This document shows positions 30,848 through 40,636 of a stretch of 40,636 nucleotides of DNA, piece after piece (the first letter of the stretch is position 1; each line of letters starts with the position of its first letter). The stretch is from assembly GCA_002224055.1 (NCBI GenBank), contig AZLU01000043.1:1-40636 (forward strand), in the 5' to 3' direction. Origin of the DNA: Pezizomycotina sp. ARF18. Lineage: Eukaryota > Ascomycota. The position numbers and the translations under genes were made by a program. The notes below the pieces were generated by a model that did no database searches, was not told where the DNA came from, and worked only from the letters and a program-made list of their open reading frames with translations.

Positions 30848-31809
30848 TTAGTAACTCGTCGTCCGCAATATTCTTCTCTTTTTAGTTACAAAATCATGCA
30901 GTAAAATAATTATTGCTTTTTTTTTCTGTAAGGGTCGAAGTGAGTGAATGAATAAAAGAGCGTCCCTTGAAGGACCACGAAGGACACGTGAGCCTTGACC
31001 GCCTGTCTTTGCCCGTCCTTCACCCTTATTCTCCAAATCCTGCAAACGTCTCTGCATATCCTCCATGATGACTCGGACCAGCTCGTCGTACTTCTGCTTC
31101 TCGATGACCTTGTAAAGCTGCTTCTCCATCTCAGCAAGGCGCTTGTGGGCCAGGTTGTTCGTATTATCATTGATGCCATGAATCCCGGAACAAGCATCTT
31201 GAGCATGAGATTCATCTCCCTCATCGAAGACCCGATCTCCTTCAGAGTGATATTAATCTGCTGCAAGCTTTCCTCCTGCGGAAGAATACGCAAATGTCCA
31301 TTTCCGTTCGGCTTCATGAAACCCGAATGCCCAGAAGCCGCGTCGCCGTCCGAATCGAAGCCGTTCGTAGCCATCACGGAGCTGTCGGCGCGCGGGCTCT
31401 GAGTCGGCGCGCTCCCACTGGCGTTATAACCATCGTCGGTTTCGGGCGTAGTAAGTTCACCGGAAGCGTCCATTGGCTCAATACTGACGCTCTCCAACTT
31501 CTTCCTCCAGGCGTCGAAGAGCGGCGCGTTCTGCTTGACCCTCAGTTCCTCCCTGGCCTTGATGTCGAGGTTATCGTCGGGCAAAAGAAGGTGACGTGGT
31601 CGCCCTGGAGCCAGCAGTTGGTGCAGTAGGCGGACTTGAGCTGGCGTTCGAAGCTGGTGTTCTTCGGCATGGGGATACCGAGGCGGAGGCGGAGGACTTC
31701 GCGCTTTTGGAAGGAGAGGTTGGGGAAGGGCAGGATGAGGTGTAGTGATCGGGCTTCCAGCAGTTGAAGCAGGGGTGGCGGGGTGGTAGTTGTGGTTATG
31801 ATTCTCCAT
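30848..31809 (-). pseudogene. zinc-knuckle and coiled-coil protein, copy C, broken
   Basis: The minus-strand ATG at 31809 begins MENHNHNYHPATP. One base off that frame the first knuckle reads CFNCWKPDHYTSSC. In the third frame follow LSFQKREVLRLRLGIPMPKN, TSFERQLKSAY and a second full knuckle, CTNCWLQGDHVTFFC. The LGIPMP block matches LGIPIP of copy B. Downstream in the first frame is an acidic Ser/Thr-rich linker (ELTTPETDDGYNASGS), then a helix (LQQINITLKEIGSSMREMNL). After another shift comes a second helix, LAEMEKQLYKVIEKQKYDEL and MEDMQRRLQDLENKGEG. Both knuckles keep all ligands, making this the best-preserved knuckle pair of the three. The gene is GC-rich compared with the flanks. A CCAAT motif and CT-rich leader lie upstream on the minus strand (about 32019). 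Confidence 0.6.
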
Positions 31810-32678
31810 TGTGATTACCTAAGGTTGCGATATGAGAATTGTGAAAGGGGACCAATGGAGAGTAGTAGAAAGAACTGATTGCTTAGTTTGAGCTGGAGAG
31901 CAACATAGTAACAGAGAGATAGGCTCGAGATTTAGCGATAGAATAGAGCAGAATACGCTCCCTCTTACAGAAACGACTGGGTTGTAGATGTTGGCTTGGT
32001 GGTGATAGTGCACTGATTGGTTGAGTAGAGACAGACGAAAAGACAGGCGAGAGGTGACACTTGTGCAAAAAATATGGCTATTTTAATTTTCGATATTTTC
32101 CTGCTGGCAATTTTTATTTTTAACTTTCTACTTTATTTATTTTCGCTGGCAATAAAAGAATATACTACTACAGTAATCGTTTCCTGCTCTACTGACCCTG
32201 ACTCCATGTTACGGTTTAAGCATAAATGATTCTCGAACCTACGTCTCTGCCCTGCAATCTTCTTGTTTCGGTCCCTGAGCTATTCACGACTACAGCGCCG
32301 CCACTAGTATGCGCCATCCAAGGTCGCTTTGGGGTTCGCCTCGCGACAGGCGGCCCACTAATTTCGCCCTACGGCATGAAAGAGCAGGGCTAAACACCAT
32401 CTACTTCTCGAACAGATGCTCTGGATTCGGTCTCCCCGTTGCGTGGGCGGCCAGAGCGGAGGCTGGAGCTGTCAGACGGATTCACGTTTTGCGCCGTTTT
32501 ACCGTTTCACATCGCACCTCGGTTACTTGAGGCTCAAAGCGAGGCGCCTCTGATCAGCTGAGCGACATCTGGCAGGGATATAAAACCCCGTACGTCGTCT
32601 GACAACGAACGTCAATCGTCAACCGAACATCTTATAATCTCCCTCCGACAGAATTTAAAGCTTCGATAACCGGACACG
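31810..32678. promoter_or_regulatory. divergent promoter region of zinc-knuckle copy C and F-box gene
   Basis: This 870-bp interval separates the minus-strand gene at 31809 from the plus-strand F-box gene. On the minus strand, CCAATCA (32019-32013) and a long CT-rich leader precede copy C. On the plus side ATATAAAA (32578-32585) stands about 95 bp before the first ATG. A 10-base palindrome, GAGGCGCCTC, lies at 32541-32550. No coding region is seen. Confidence 0.5.
32578..32585 (+). promoter_or_regulatory. TATA box
   Basis: ATATAAAA about 95 bp before the first ATG of the F-box gene, followed by a leader without other strong signals. Confidence 0.5.
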
Positions 32679-33432
32679 ATGTTAGCGATGTTCAATGCAA
32701 ACCAACGGCCAGCGAAACCCACAACAGAGACGCCATTTCCTTAAAATCCTCCCGCCGGAGCTCATAATCGCTGTTTTCCATTGCATTCCACGCGAAGCTG
32801 ATCGGCAATCCCTCCGCTACGCCTGCAAATCTTTCCGCGACCTCCTACCCCGGCAATCCTCTGCATACAACCAAAGCCTTGTCCGTGCTCCTACTCCTTT
32901 CGCTCCCGCAAGAAGCCGGAATATCCTCACTGGGCTGGCGGCTCCAGCGAACAGTACAGCTTCCTCTCAAGGCTCTACTGGGATATGCCCCTTCCTCTCG
33001 GAAGGATAAAATGGTCTGCCTGTACTGCCGCCGCATAAAGAAAAGAGTGGAGTACTACCTGACCACGCGCGTCCCAAAGGCGCGACCCCCGGGAGGGATA
33101 AGCGTGGATATGGTGAATTGGCGGAGTCGATTATGTGTGCGGAGTGCGGGGAGCTACAGACTAACATGACGGGTGGGTTGACGACGTACGTACGCGAAGG
33201 TTTCGGGGGGTGGTGTTTACGGTGGGCTATTTCGCGGATGGCTAAGGCGCCGAAAGATGGGAAATGCGGATGCGGCGTGTTTGCTCTGATGAAGAGGCGA
33301 CCGAGAATATGGGAAGATAATAAGGGGATTGCGCGAGGTGCGGGCTGCAGCTGGTATGAGTACAAAAAAAAAGTTCTGCGCCTATTCCTCGGACCTTTCG
33401 GCCCTCAAGCGGCCAGCAAAAATAAAGTATAA
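32679..33432 (+). pseudogene. F-box protein with CxxC zinc-binding-like pairs, frame broken
   Basis: Two nearby ATGs, 32679 and 32695, lie in different frames; the second is open through the F-box. The domain reads FLKILPPELIIAVFHCIP and RQSLRYACKSFRDLLP, with the usual LPPEL start and LR.ACKSFRDLL end. After a frame change come LLLLSLPQEAGISSLGW and KDKMVCLYCRRIKKRVEYY. After another come ESIMCAECGELQTN and a basic C-terminal half (CSWYEYKKKVLRLFLGPF) to the stop at 33432. An F-box followed by two CxxC pairs is a common fungal arrangement; the cysteines probably hold zinc and the F-box would dock to Skp1 in an SCF ubiquitin ligase. The stop is only 30 bp from the stop of the convergent minus-strand gene. 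Two frame changes break it. Confidence 0.6.
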
Positions 33433-33462
33433 TGACGAGGCATAAGCGAAAGGAATCTTGAT

Positions 33463-34170
33463 CTATATTTCAAACATCCTCTTGTTTGTCAGTGTCCATT
33501 TCGGCGAATCATCAAGAGCCCACCTTCTGAGACAAGTTACGAAGTCTGCGATCTTGAGGATCTACTGGCGCTGTTTCTCAGCCTTCAGCTGGCCGCTTTC
33601 TGCGGCCGCAAAGTACGGCGGGCAAACCCGTCGCCAACGTAGTATTTCCTGAAAGATTTATAACGCAGCTCACCGCGCTCCGTGAAAATGAAAAATAAAG
33701 CCCTCGTGTGGCAGTCACCCTGCTCAGGATCGAACAGCGGCTGATGGCGAATGCATCGCATGACAACCAACGCGAAGCGCTCAAGCTGGTAGAGGCTCCT
33801 TCCTCTTCACCTGGCCTGGGCTTTTGCGCCAGCTTTCCCTGCTGTAAAACTGCAAGCGCCCTATATCCGAGATACAGCGGGGAGATCTCGACTCCTCTTG
33901 GTCGTCGATGCATTGGCCGACGTCAACGAAGAACCTGTGAATCGAAACGTTAAGGGGACTATAGCAGGCAACGAGCACTTCCAGGCTGCCGAGATAAACA
34001 CCGGAGAGAAAGACCTTATATTCCAGGATGGCGTCCTGCGGCGGCAGTGCATCTGGGTCGAAGCGGGGGTGGTTGGATTGGAAGGACTGGGCTGTTATAA
34101 TTAAACGCCAGAGTGAGCAGGGAGCTGCCGCAGCAGGATGGGAGAACCATGGTAACTGGTGAAGGATCAT
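33463..34170 (-). pseudogene. unrecognised protein, convergent with the F-box gene, broken
   Basis: The minus-strand ATG at 34170 opens a 129-codon frame. It contains NHPRFDPDALPPQDAILEYK, VFLSGVYLGSLEVLVACYSP and NVSIHRFFVDVGQCIDDQEE, which look strongly coding. A second ATG at 34150 in another frame, in good context (ACCATGG), gives MVLPSCCGSSLLTLAFNYNS and may be the true start. Downstream a second frame carries LYQLERFALVVMRCIRHQPL and ALFFIFTERGELRYKSFRKY. A third ends the gene with ESGQLKAEKQRQ, an in-frame TAG, ILKIADFVTCLRRWALDDSP, and the stop at 33463. I do not recognise the family. The mix of beta-like hydrophobic strands and a helical end suggests a globular domain of about 220 residues. 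Confidence 0.5.
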
Positions 34171-35271
34171 TAGGTGGATCTCGGTGGGATGTCTGATAGC
34201 TTGGCCATCGTGTTTGCCAGTAGCCTTGTAGTTTTAGGAAAAAAAATCGATTGTACTGGTTACTAACGGGGATAGATGAAGTAAGGGGCCTTAATGGATG
34301 TAATTATCCTCATTTTATTTTACTTTTTGTTTTTTTCCCGCGAGTTTCTTGCAATTTTCCTGATAGAAAGGCTAAAGAAAAGAAAGTTTATACTAAGCCT
34401 ATTTGGGAGTTTTTTTTTTTTTTTTTTTTTTTTTTAGAAAATATTAGCATCCTGGGGTTAACCTGCACTGGAAGCGCGCAGTATTTACTATCATGCAATA
34501 GACTCTCGTCAGTCTCTCTTTATTATAAGAAAGAAACTTTCAGCTCCATGAAGTTTCGGGTTTGATAACATCTCAGACTAAATAAGAAGTAAGCCTTTAT
34601 CATCCTTTATCCTTTATCATTTATCTAATTAAAACTATATTAAAAATAAAATTAATAATTAAATAATTTAAATTAAATTATAAATATGATAAATAAAGAC
34701 CTGACGATTCCGAGCCCATAAACTCGCTGACATCAATACCTAAATGACATATTGCATCTGCTATCCTGAGTTTTAACCGTATTGGGTACTTAATAAGCCG
34801 TTTATGGTAAGTATCCCGGATATATATACATAGATCTAATGCGTTCGAACTCATGAGCACGTAGTATTTACGATCCCCGGCATCGACAAAATCTATACAT
34901 ACTCACCTCTAAGGAAAGCCGCGAGCTCTAATCATATCCTATAAGCCACATGTGATTGAACTTCTACGTAGCTACGGTAGAACAGATACACTCACAGTAC
35001 CCATCAAGACTCGAAACAGCATAAAGATACCAGGGAACATTTTCCCGTGATAAACCCAAGCAAGGCTTGATAAAACAGATAACCGGTATTTGATGTACTT
35101 TTCTAGCTGCGGCTCGTCGTTGCCTTTGATATAACATGCTAGTGCATCATATACTCATGCTCAGTTCATCATACCTGCGCTGGGCGGGTGTGCATTTTAC
35201 ACAGCGAGAGCCTCTTACCTAGGTTCTGATTGAGGAAGGCTGTAGCGGGATATGCTGGTATTAATGAGACG
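34171..35271. other. intergenic, with T26 tract and AT-rich patch
   Basis: No gene seen. A T26 run lies at 34410-34435. At 34590-34700 is a very AT-rich patch with repeated TTTATC and TTTAAATT-type words and a weak inverted repeat (TTATCATTTAT against ATAAATATGATAA). From here to the right end, open frames are short and featureless. Confidence 0.45.
34410..34435 (+). repeat. T26 homopolymer
   Basis: Uninterrupted run of 26 T. Confidence 0.9.
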
Positions 35272-37820
35272 TAATGTTACCTTCATACTAAAGGAGTAAG
35301 CGTTTGGAAAAACACATTTGGTGGATGAGCAAGCAGGTTAGAGGAGAGGTATACCGAAAGTAATTAAGATTCAACCAGCCGCAAACGTAGATCAATCCCC
35401 CCCGCCGACATGCCGACATGCCGACCTCAGGGAAATCTTTTCTAACATTGGTGTCGAGGCTTCCCCTCACGTAGGCATCAGTTCGGATGGTTGCCACGCG
35501 ACAGTATCGCGAGTGAATAGTGATAATTAACAAACGCTATTATGTAGATCCTGTCACAGAACATAGAACGTAAATGACGAGCCTACCCTCCTACCCTACA
35601 TCCATCCCATAGGAGCAAGCCACCGCCTATCAGCCCTATGGCAGGCAACTCAGATTACTAGATAAAAGGATTACTAAGATTTGGACCACGAAAATACTAA
35701 GATTTAGACCACGAAAATAGGTTTGTATCTACCTACTGGATAGGATCAACATTGTACAATCACAGAGTGTTATCCTAGCGGTTTCGAGAGCCACTCTTAC
35801 GATTCCTCCACTAAGTTTAATATTGTAGCTACCATGCATCAAGGACAACCGTAAACAGTGTAGATTACACTAAGACAAGAACTTTACTCCTCTCCGCATT
35901 CTGGAAATGGAGAAAGCGACGGAAGAAGCAATCGCGCCATAGCAAAACGGTGGTATGGTTGCTCGATATACCTATTCAAGCACCGTAGACGCTCGTGATA
36001 GCTTGCAATTTTAGTTACGATTCGACACGCGGGAAATCTCCGACGTTACTACCGTATCTTAATCAAGCCATAGTTAATAGACAGCGTAAAAGACTCTTCG
36101 TAGATATCGTAATAATTCCTGTTGGAATTTTTAGTCGGGATGCGGTCACATTATTTTACTACTTCTCCATGATACTGTAATATTCATCTTCCGCGGGGGA
36201 TCAACTAGTTTCCAGGCTCCCCTCACTAGCTCGGATAGTGACAAGAGAACAAGAGAAAAAGAGAAACTTATTCCTTGATAATCACATGACTCATCGCACC
36301 ACCATCCGCCTCGATGGACCGACTAGCCATAATTGATTACCGCGACAGGACTGAGATTATGTCGGATGAATACATACGGATCGAATGACGTTAGTAGTGG
36401 GCATTTGGTCGCGATACGAACCCAACTAAAAGAAAACAAAGAATGGGAAGAAACTTAACAAGTGAAATATTAATAGGAAGAATGCAAAAGTACCGCTCGA
36501 AATGACGAATATCTGCTGATAACAGTCGGCGTCATCGCATTCAAGCAACGTCGAGCCATCCGCATCCGCCACACAATCGATTTTGCGTGTAGCGACCACT
36601 GCGAAGGAGTTGAATATGAAGCTCTACAGCCGACCTTTAACTAACTTCTCTCTACGGCGTTCTCGCCAAGAACTTGACCATACGAAAGTCTTCTTCTTGC
36701 GCGATGGTGACGGACTAGACGAATATCGGCGAAGACGCTCTGAGGCTGCGATACCGCTGGGGTTTTAAAGCTACGTAGTTGCTATTCCCGTGATCTGTTT
36801 TGTGGAATAACTAGTAATATCCGAAGTCCGCATAGTTTCCGACCGGTCCGTTCCACCGTACCTGACTCAGGAACGTTATACACTGAAAACCCAAGCTTGG
36901 GCGCAGGTGGAATTACGGAATAGTTCTATAATCTCTACGCCGTCTACACAGAGCAATTCACATGATATTTCCAAGCTGCGAAGCCCAATATTTCCCTATC
37001 GATCCCATTTATCGCCTTGCTTATCGTACGTTCTATCACAGACGCAACTCACGATAATAGCATTGACCAACAGAAACGGATCACACAGCATATGCTGCTA
37101 TGCTGCCAAAACTTCCCGCGAAGCTGTCCTCCTAAATTGAGCAGGAATGCATTCATACCAGCACCATCATAACGCTAGACCTGGATCGAACATATAAAGT
37201 AGGGGTTTAATCAAATGCTAGCGATTGAGGGGTATAGAAAACGAAAGATAGAGTATCTGCCTCTGACAAGAACAAGAAAAAAAACAGAGGGGGCACGGGG
37301 GCTCTAGCCTGCGATGCAAGATCACGCAGGACGGAAGAAACGCTCCTTCACGCAAATATTCTCTGATAATACTACAAAGCCACAGTCTTAACGATAGATC
37401 GCGCAGTTCCGCCTTCGTAGAGCACGTCAGCGATAAGCCCATCAATGTAACTAAAATTACAGAAGCGGAGGCGGAGTTATAGTTATGGAGCGCGAGCAAA
37501 CCTGCGTCGAGAGCTAGGAGCGCATCTAATAACGCTCTTGTAGAACGACTTTCCGACTCCGGATGTCATAGCATATTTTCCACCTAGTCTAAGATACTGA
37601 AAGTAAAGTAAACTGCGATAGGTCGCCCATCAATTTATATTAGGAACACCATTAGAGAGCAATGATAAAAAGCCTATTCGAGTGGCAGTCTATATCTGGT
37701 AGTCCATATTGATAGAAACTAAAAAAATCTTGTTGTAGGCAACTTGCATGAACGGATAACAATCATGTTATTGAAAAATCTACGGAGCCGGGATAATTCA
37801 GTGGTGCCTCGCAGTACAAA
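35272..37820. other. long region without a supportable gene
   Basis: About 2.5 kb of mixed composition, not especially AT-rich, with only short open frames (none above 95 codons). Tiny coding-like strings occur but none continues. The region could be old, mutated repeat DNA. I see no terminal repeats, reverse transcriptase or transposase motif. Confidence 0.4.
35672..35717 (+). repeat. 23-bp tandem repeat, two copies
   Basis: TACTAAGATTTGGACCACGA and three further A (35672-35694) is followed directly by a copy differing at one base, GG to AG (35695-35717). Confidence 0.8.
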
Positions 37821-37821
37821 G

Positions 37822-37841
37822 CTCTCTCTCTCTCTCTCTCT
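37822..37841 (+). repeat. CT dinucleotide microsatellite
   Basis: Ten CT units, immediately before an ATG that opens a 62-codon frame of unknown value (37842-38030). Confidence 0.85.
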
Positions 37842-38100
37842 ATGGCTATCCAGAGACACCCGAGTGCACGTAAATGCTTAATCACGATAGCTCGATTTCA
37901 AACGAAGCCGGTAAATGCTTTTTACAGAAAAGCTCGGCGCGAATTTTATAGACCGGGAAGACCTATATCAGAGAAACCCCTGAAAAGAGATAATTGTAAG
38001 GTAACGCCCATGATCGCAGAACGAGTATAACACCTGTAATGAGAAAGCCCTCGTGGAAGACTTTTTAGTATATTAATAAGTGAGAGCCGAGATTATATAG

Positions 38101-38295
38101 TGGGTCGAGGTCATTAGAGGTTCGCTCCCGAAAAGTAGAATAATTATTGCTGGAACTGTTGAGCATGCGCGCAACGAGTTCGTTAATGAGCATATGCGTA
38201 ACGAGTTCCTTAACCTGCGTGTGAGGACACAAAGGGCAGACCGTATGCGTTGCATCGGCGCTCTCAGAAGACTTTTGCTCTTGCGAAAGTTGTAA
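38101..38295 (+). other. coding-like remnant with internal 27-bp repeat
   Basis: An open stretch without ATG reads LPKSRIIIAGTVEHARNEFV, NEHMRNEFLNLRVRTQRADR and ALRRLLLLRKL before a stop. The strings EHARNEFVN and EHMRNEFLN come from two imperfect 27-bp copies at 38161-38214, differing at five positions. It may be a fragment of a decayed gene or transposon, or chance. No family recognised. Confidence 0.25.
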
Positions 38296-39802
38296 AGGAT
38301 GGGTAAAATTGAACTCGCTGAGCGATCTAATCAGAAACGAGCGATAGGGTGATATTTCCGAGCAGTGGGAACCCCCGTGATAGAATCAGCTCATTTTATC
38401 GCTAGTGCCATATTAAGATCCTTGCGGAAACAAAATTTCGAAATCCTAGATGGAAAGCGGGGCGTGGTAAAACAGCCTTGACAGAAAACAAATACGAAGA
38501 ACTAGCCTTTTGAAGCCCAGAAATTCGACGCAGGATCTTAGCAGATAGATCTCCGGGTTAAGCTTACTTCGGACGGTACGGAGGAAAGAAACATAACTTC
38601 GATTGATTCTGCGCAAGGAACATTAGTCTAGCTCGACGCTCCTGCGATTTCTTTTTTGTCGTTTTTATCGTGTAGCGCATGACGCAAAATAGATCAAGAG
38701 CACCGATAAATAGAAGCCGAGAATAGTACCGATATGTTCCATTGCCCCTTAACCCTTACAGTTAAGATTTTTGTTCACTGGTAATATCAGTATCAAGATC
38801 TAGAAAACCTGTCATTCCTCCGAGTCATGCCCCGATGTATATAATCTATAATCCTGCAATACTTATAGTACAACCTGCGTCTAAGAATCGTGAAGGAACT
38901 TCCAGAAAATTATAAGGGACATATAACTGACGTATGAAACCCCCCACCCCATAAAATGGCGCTTACTACTTTATGAGCCTGGGACTAGTAACAATCGATT
39001 ATAGAGGAAGGGGAGCAACGATAAACTTAACCGCCTATCTTTTATTCTTTCGGTTCTCAATTTAATAAAAGTTTTTCTTGAGTCCGCCGAATCTTTGGGA
39101 AACGCCATTTCGTCTTCAACTCGACCCAATTTCGGCATGCAGAATATGGCTAGCTCCCTCGTTTTTATCGACTTCAATGTCCTTGGTTCTTTTCTATATT
39201 GTCCTCTTTTCTTCCTGTTTCGCCAAAGCCTGTCGCTCTGCCGAAATTTTACTCGTAAAAAAAATTTTTTTTTTTTCTTTTACTTGCTTGGCAATTTTAA
39301 AGTATTCTCCCGAATCTCCTCTCTTTATTTTAATTTTTTTTTTCTGCCCCTAGCCTAGCGACACCACAAAAATAATAAAAAAAGGTCGGAAGAACTTCAA
39401 AGCTCTTCTTCCCCATTCCAACGATTGCAAGCCACCATCAATCTATATAAATCCGATCAATAAATTTCCTGACTTAAGCTTCTACATCTTCCTCTCTACC
39501 TCCACCTGCACACCTTCATTTATAACGGTTATTCATCACTTTTTGCTTTGTTTCTGGTGCTTCGACCTCTATTATTTAGAGCTTTTCTTCCTTTCTTTTT
39601 TGGTTATCTTTAGACTCCCAACCATCCTAATTCCACTTCTTTCTCTTTCTTCGGTCCCCTTTTCCTTTTTATAAAAATTTACTTTGTTTCCCTTTGCAGA
39701 ACCCTTGATATTCTAGGAAAGGAAGCGTTTCAACCCTACTGCACGCTATTATCGTTCGAGCCAAGAAATCTCATTCTCGACCAAACCCCAAATTTTGCCT
39801 TT
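38296..39802. other. intergenic, becoming pyrimidine-rich to the right
   Basis: No gene. From about 39.0 kb the plus strand is rich in C and T (for example CTTCCTCTCTACCTCCACCT near 39489). Such tracts are common in promoters and leaders of strongly expressed fungal genes, so a gene probably starts to the right. Confidence 0.4.
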
Positions 39803-39887
39803 AAAAAAAAAAAAAAAAAAAAAAAAATTTGAAGAAGTGAAGTAAAATGAAATTATGCATGATACCAGAAAAAAAAAAAAAAAAAAA
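39803..39887 (+). repeat. A25 and A19 homopolymers
   Basis: Runs of 25 A (39803-39827) and 19 A (39869-39887) within 85 bp. Confidence 0.9.
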
Positions 39888-40636
39888 CAGGCAGAAAACC
39901 TCAACCCTGGAAAAGAAAGAGTTTTCAAAAAACCACAAAGGCATATTCATTCTCCTCCCAACGACAATGTTGTTCTGTAGACGCAACAGCATTGAATTGA
40001 TCAGACTGGCGAGTCCATAAAAAAAGATCTAACCACGTTGGCTTCATCACTCGCCCCGAAAATGGCTGACTGATGACTTGATTATCAATATTTCCTTTTT
40101 TTATCCTTTTTTTTTTTTTTGTTTTTCGTTCTGGCAAAGAATACAGTCATACCTTATATTACCAGCAAGCACTCAATACCTCCTCTCACCAATAGCCACT
40201 TCCCAGCACTCCAAAAATTTCAGCCTGGGAAACTGTCGCTCTGCAAAGAGAAAGATGGCCGAGTTTAAAGTGGAGGATCGTTACTACCAAACTTGATCAG
40301 CAATCTACTTAAATCCTTGAACAGTACAATGGCCATTTTATTCATTATTCTTTGTGCTCAAGATATATCCCGAAGCGATACTTTGACCAAAGATCCAAAA
40401 TTTTTTCCTCCCTGTCCTTGTTTTTTTTAAACTGACCCTGTTCCTCTTTCTCTCTCTTTCCTTTGCTTCGCGCTACCATTTCTTGATATTGGTGGCACAC
40501 AAACAACCATCTTCTCATTCTCACACGTCTAGTCCTGCCAAATGACCAAAAGATTTCCTCCTACGAAAGAAAGACACCCGAAATGAGTAAAAATTGATAC
40601 AGCGCTTCCAAGCAGCTGGTTTCAACGATCTCTGCG
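39888..40636. promoter_or_regulatory. CT-rich right edge, probable promoter or leader of an outside gene
   Basis: The plus strand stays pyrimidine-rich (CTCTTTCTCTCTCTTTCC near 40443). ATGs at 40254 and 40328 open only very short frames (MAEFKVEDRYYQT and a 33-codon frame) and could be upstream open frames in a long leader. No coding exon is convincing inside the window. Confidence 0.3.

Noticed and set aside
15240-31809. Zinc-knuckle and coiled-coil genes as Gag of an LTR retrotransposon
   Set aside because: No reverse transcriptase, integrase, protease or long terminal repeats are visible near any copy.
32226-32292. tRNA-like boxes on the minus strand (AATAGCTCAGGG and AGGTTCGAGAATC)
   Set aside because: The D arm and acceptor stem do not pair and the T arm closes badly. 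At best it is a very old tRNA-derived fragment, so I do not call a tRNA.
36580-36770. VEYEAL string resembling the start of a HET domain (YEALSY)
   Set aside because: Only five residues match, there is no following W-G or other HET block, and the frame closes soon.
37842-38030. 62-codon open frame after the CT microsatellite
   Set aside because: It has an ATG but no motif, no paralogue in the window and no coding-like neighbours.
34200-39000. Repeat-induced point mutation in the right part
   Set aside because: The sequence is not strongly AT-biased and I cannot show TpA excess by eye; a dinucleotide count would be needed.
1-40636. CRISPR arrays, insertion sequences, bacterial operons
   Set aside because: No spaced direct repeats, no transposase, and the splice sites and protein families are fungal.

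Overview
The window looks like a gene-poor, accessory stretch of a filamentous ascomycete genome (Pezizomycotina). This is inferred from four things: fungus-restricted protein families (a DUF3669-type protein, F-box proteins, a CorA-like membrane tail), short spliceosomal introns (about 78 to 190 nt, GT...AG), TATAAAA boxes followed by short leaders, and long mono-nucleotide tracts. I see no bacterial operon structure, rRNA, convincing tRNA, CRISPR array or intact transposon.

The left and middle part (about 0.3 to 34.2 kb) holds about two dozen small loci on both strands. Two multicopy families dominate. The first has about ten loci of short cysteine-rich proteins with the start signature M-C-x6-Y-x-C-x-[C/H] and a later C-x2-C pair. 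They lie at 374, 982, 5340, 9460, 20205, 21060, 22275 and 29956 on the plus strand, and at 26888 and 27936 on the minus strand. The second has zinc knuckles plus a coiled coil, with three clear copies (minus strand, starting at 17278, 29316 and 31809). Further coiled-coil loci of unknown family lie on the minus strand at 15240-16333, 17950-18630 and 19032-19669. Single loci include a secreted Gly/Ser-rich protein (minus, 3197), an F-box-like gene (minus, 7988), a CorA-like membrane protein (plus, 12.8-14.3 kb), a DUF3669-type gene (plus, 24043-25501), an F-box protein with CxxC pairs (plus, 32679-33432), and an unrecognised gene convergent with it (minus, 34170-33463).

Almost every locus longer than about 100 codons is broken. 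The recognisable protein runs on through two or three reading frames, with some in-frame stops, while family motifs remain readable on each side. Either this is a graveyard of decaying accessory genes, or the assembly carries many single-base indels. In-frame stops at several loci cannot come from indels alone. Two of the short cysteine genes (20205 and 27936) are fully open.

The right part (about 34.2 to 40.6 kb) has no gene I can support. It holds an AT-rich patch near 34.6 kb, short tandem repeats, a CT microsatellite, one coding-like remnant at 38.1-38.3 kb, and a pyrimidine-rich right edge resembling a promoter or leader of a gene outside the window.

How the genes might work together is not evident. 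The common themes are small putative zinc-binding proteins, zinc knuckles with coiled coils, and F-box adaptors. This is typical of fast-turnover fungal accessory regions rather than of a defined pathway.
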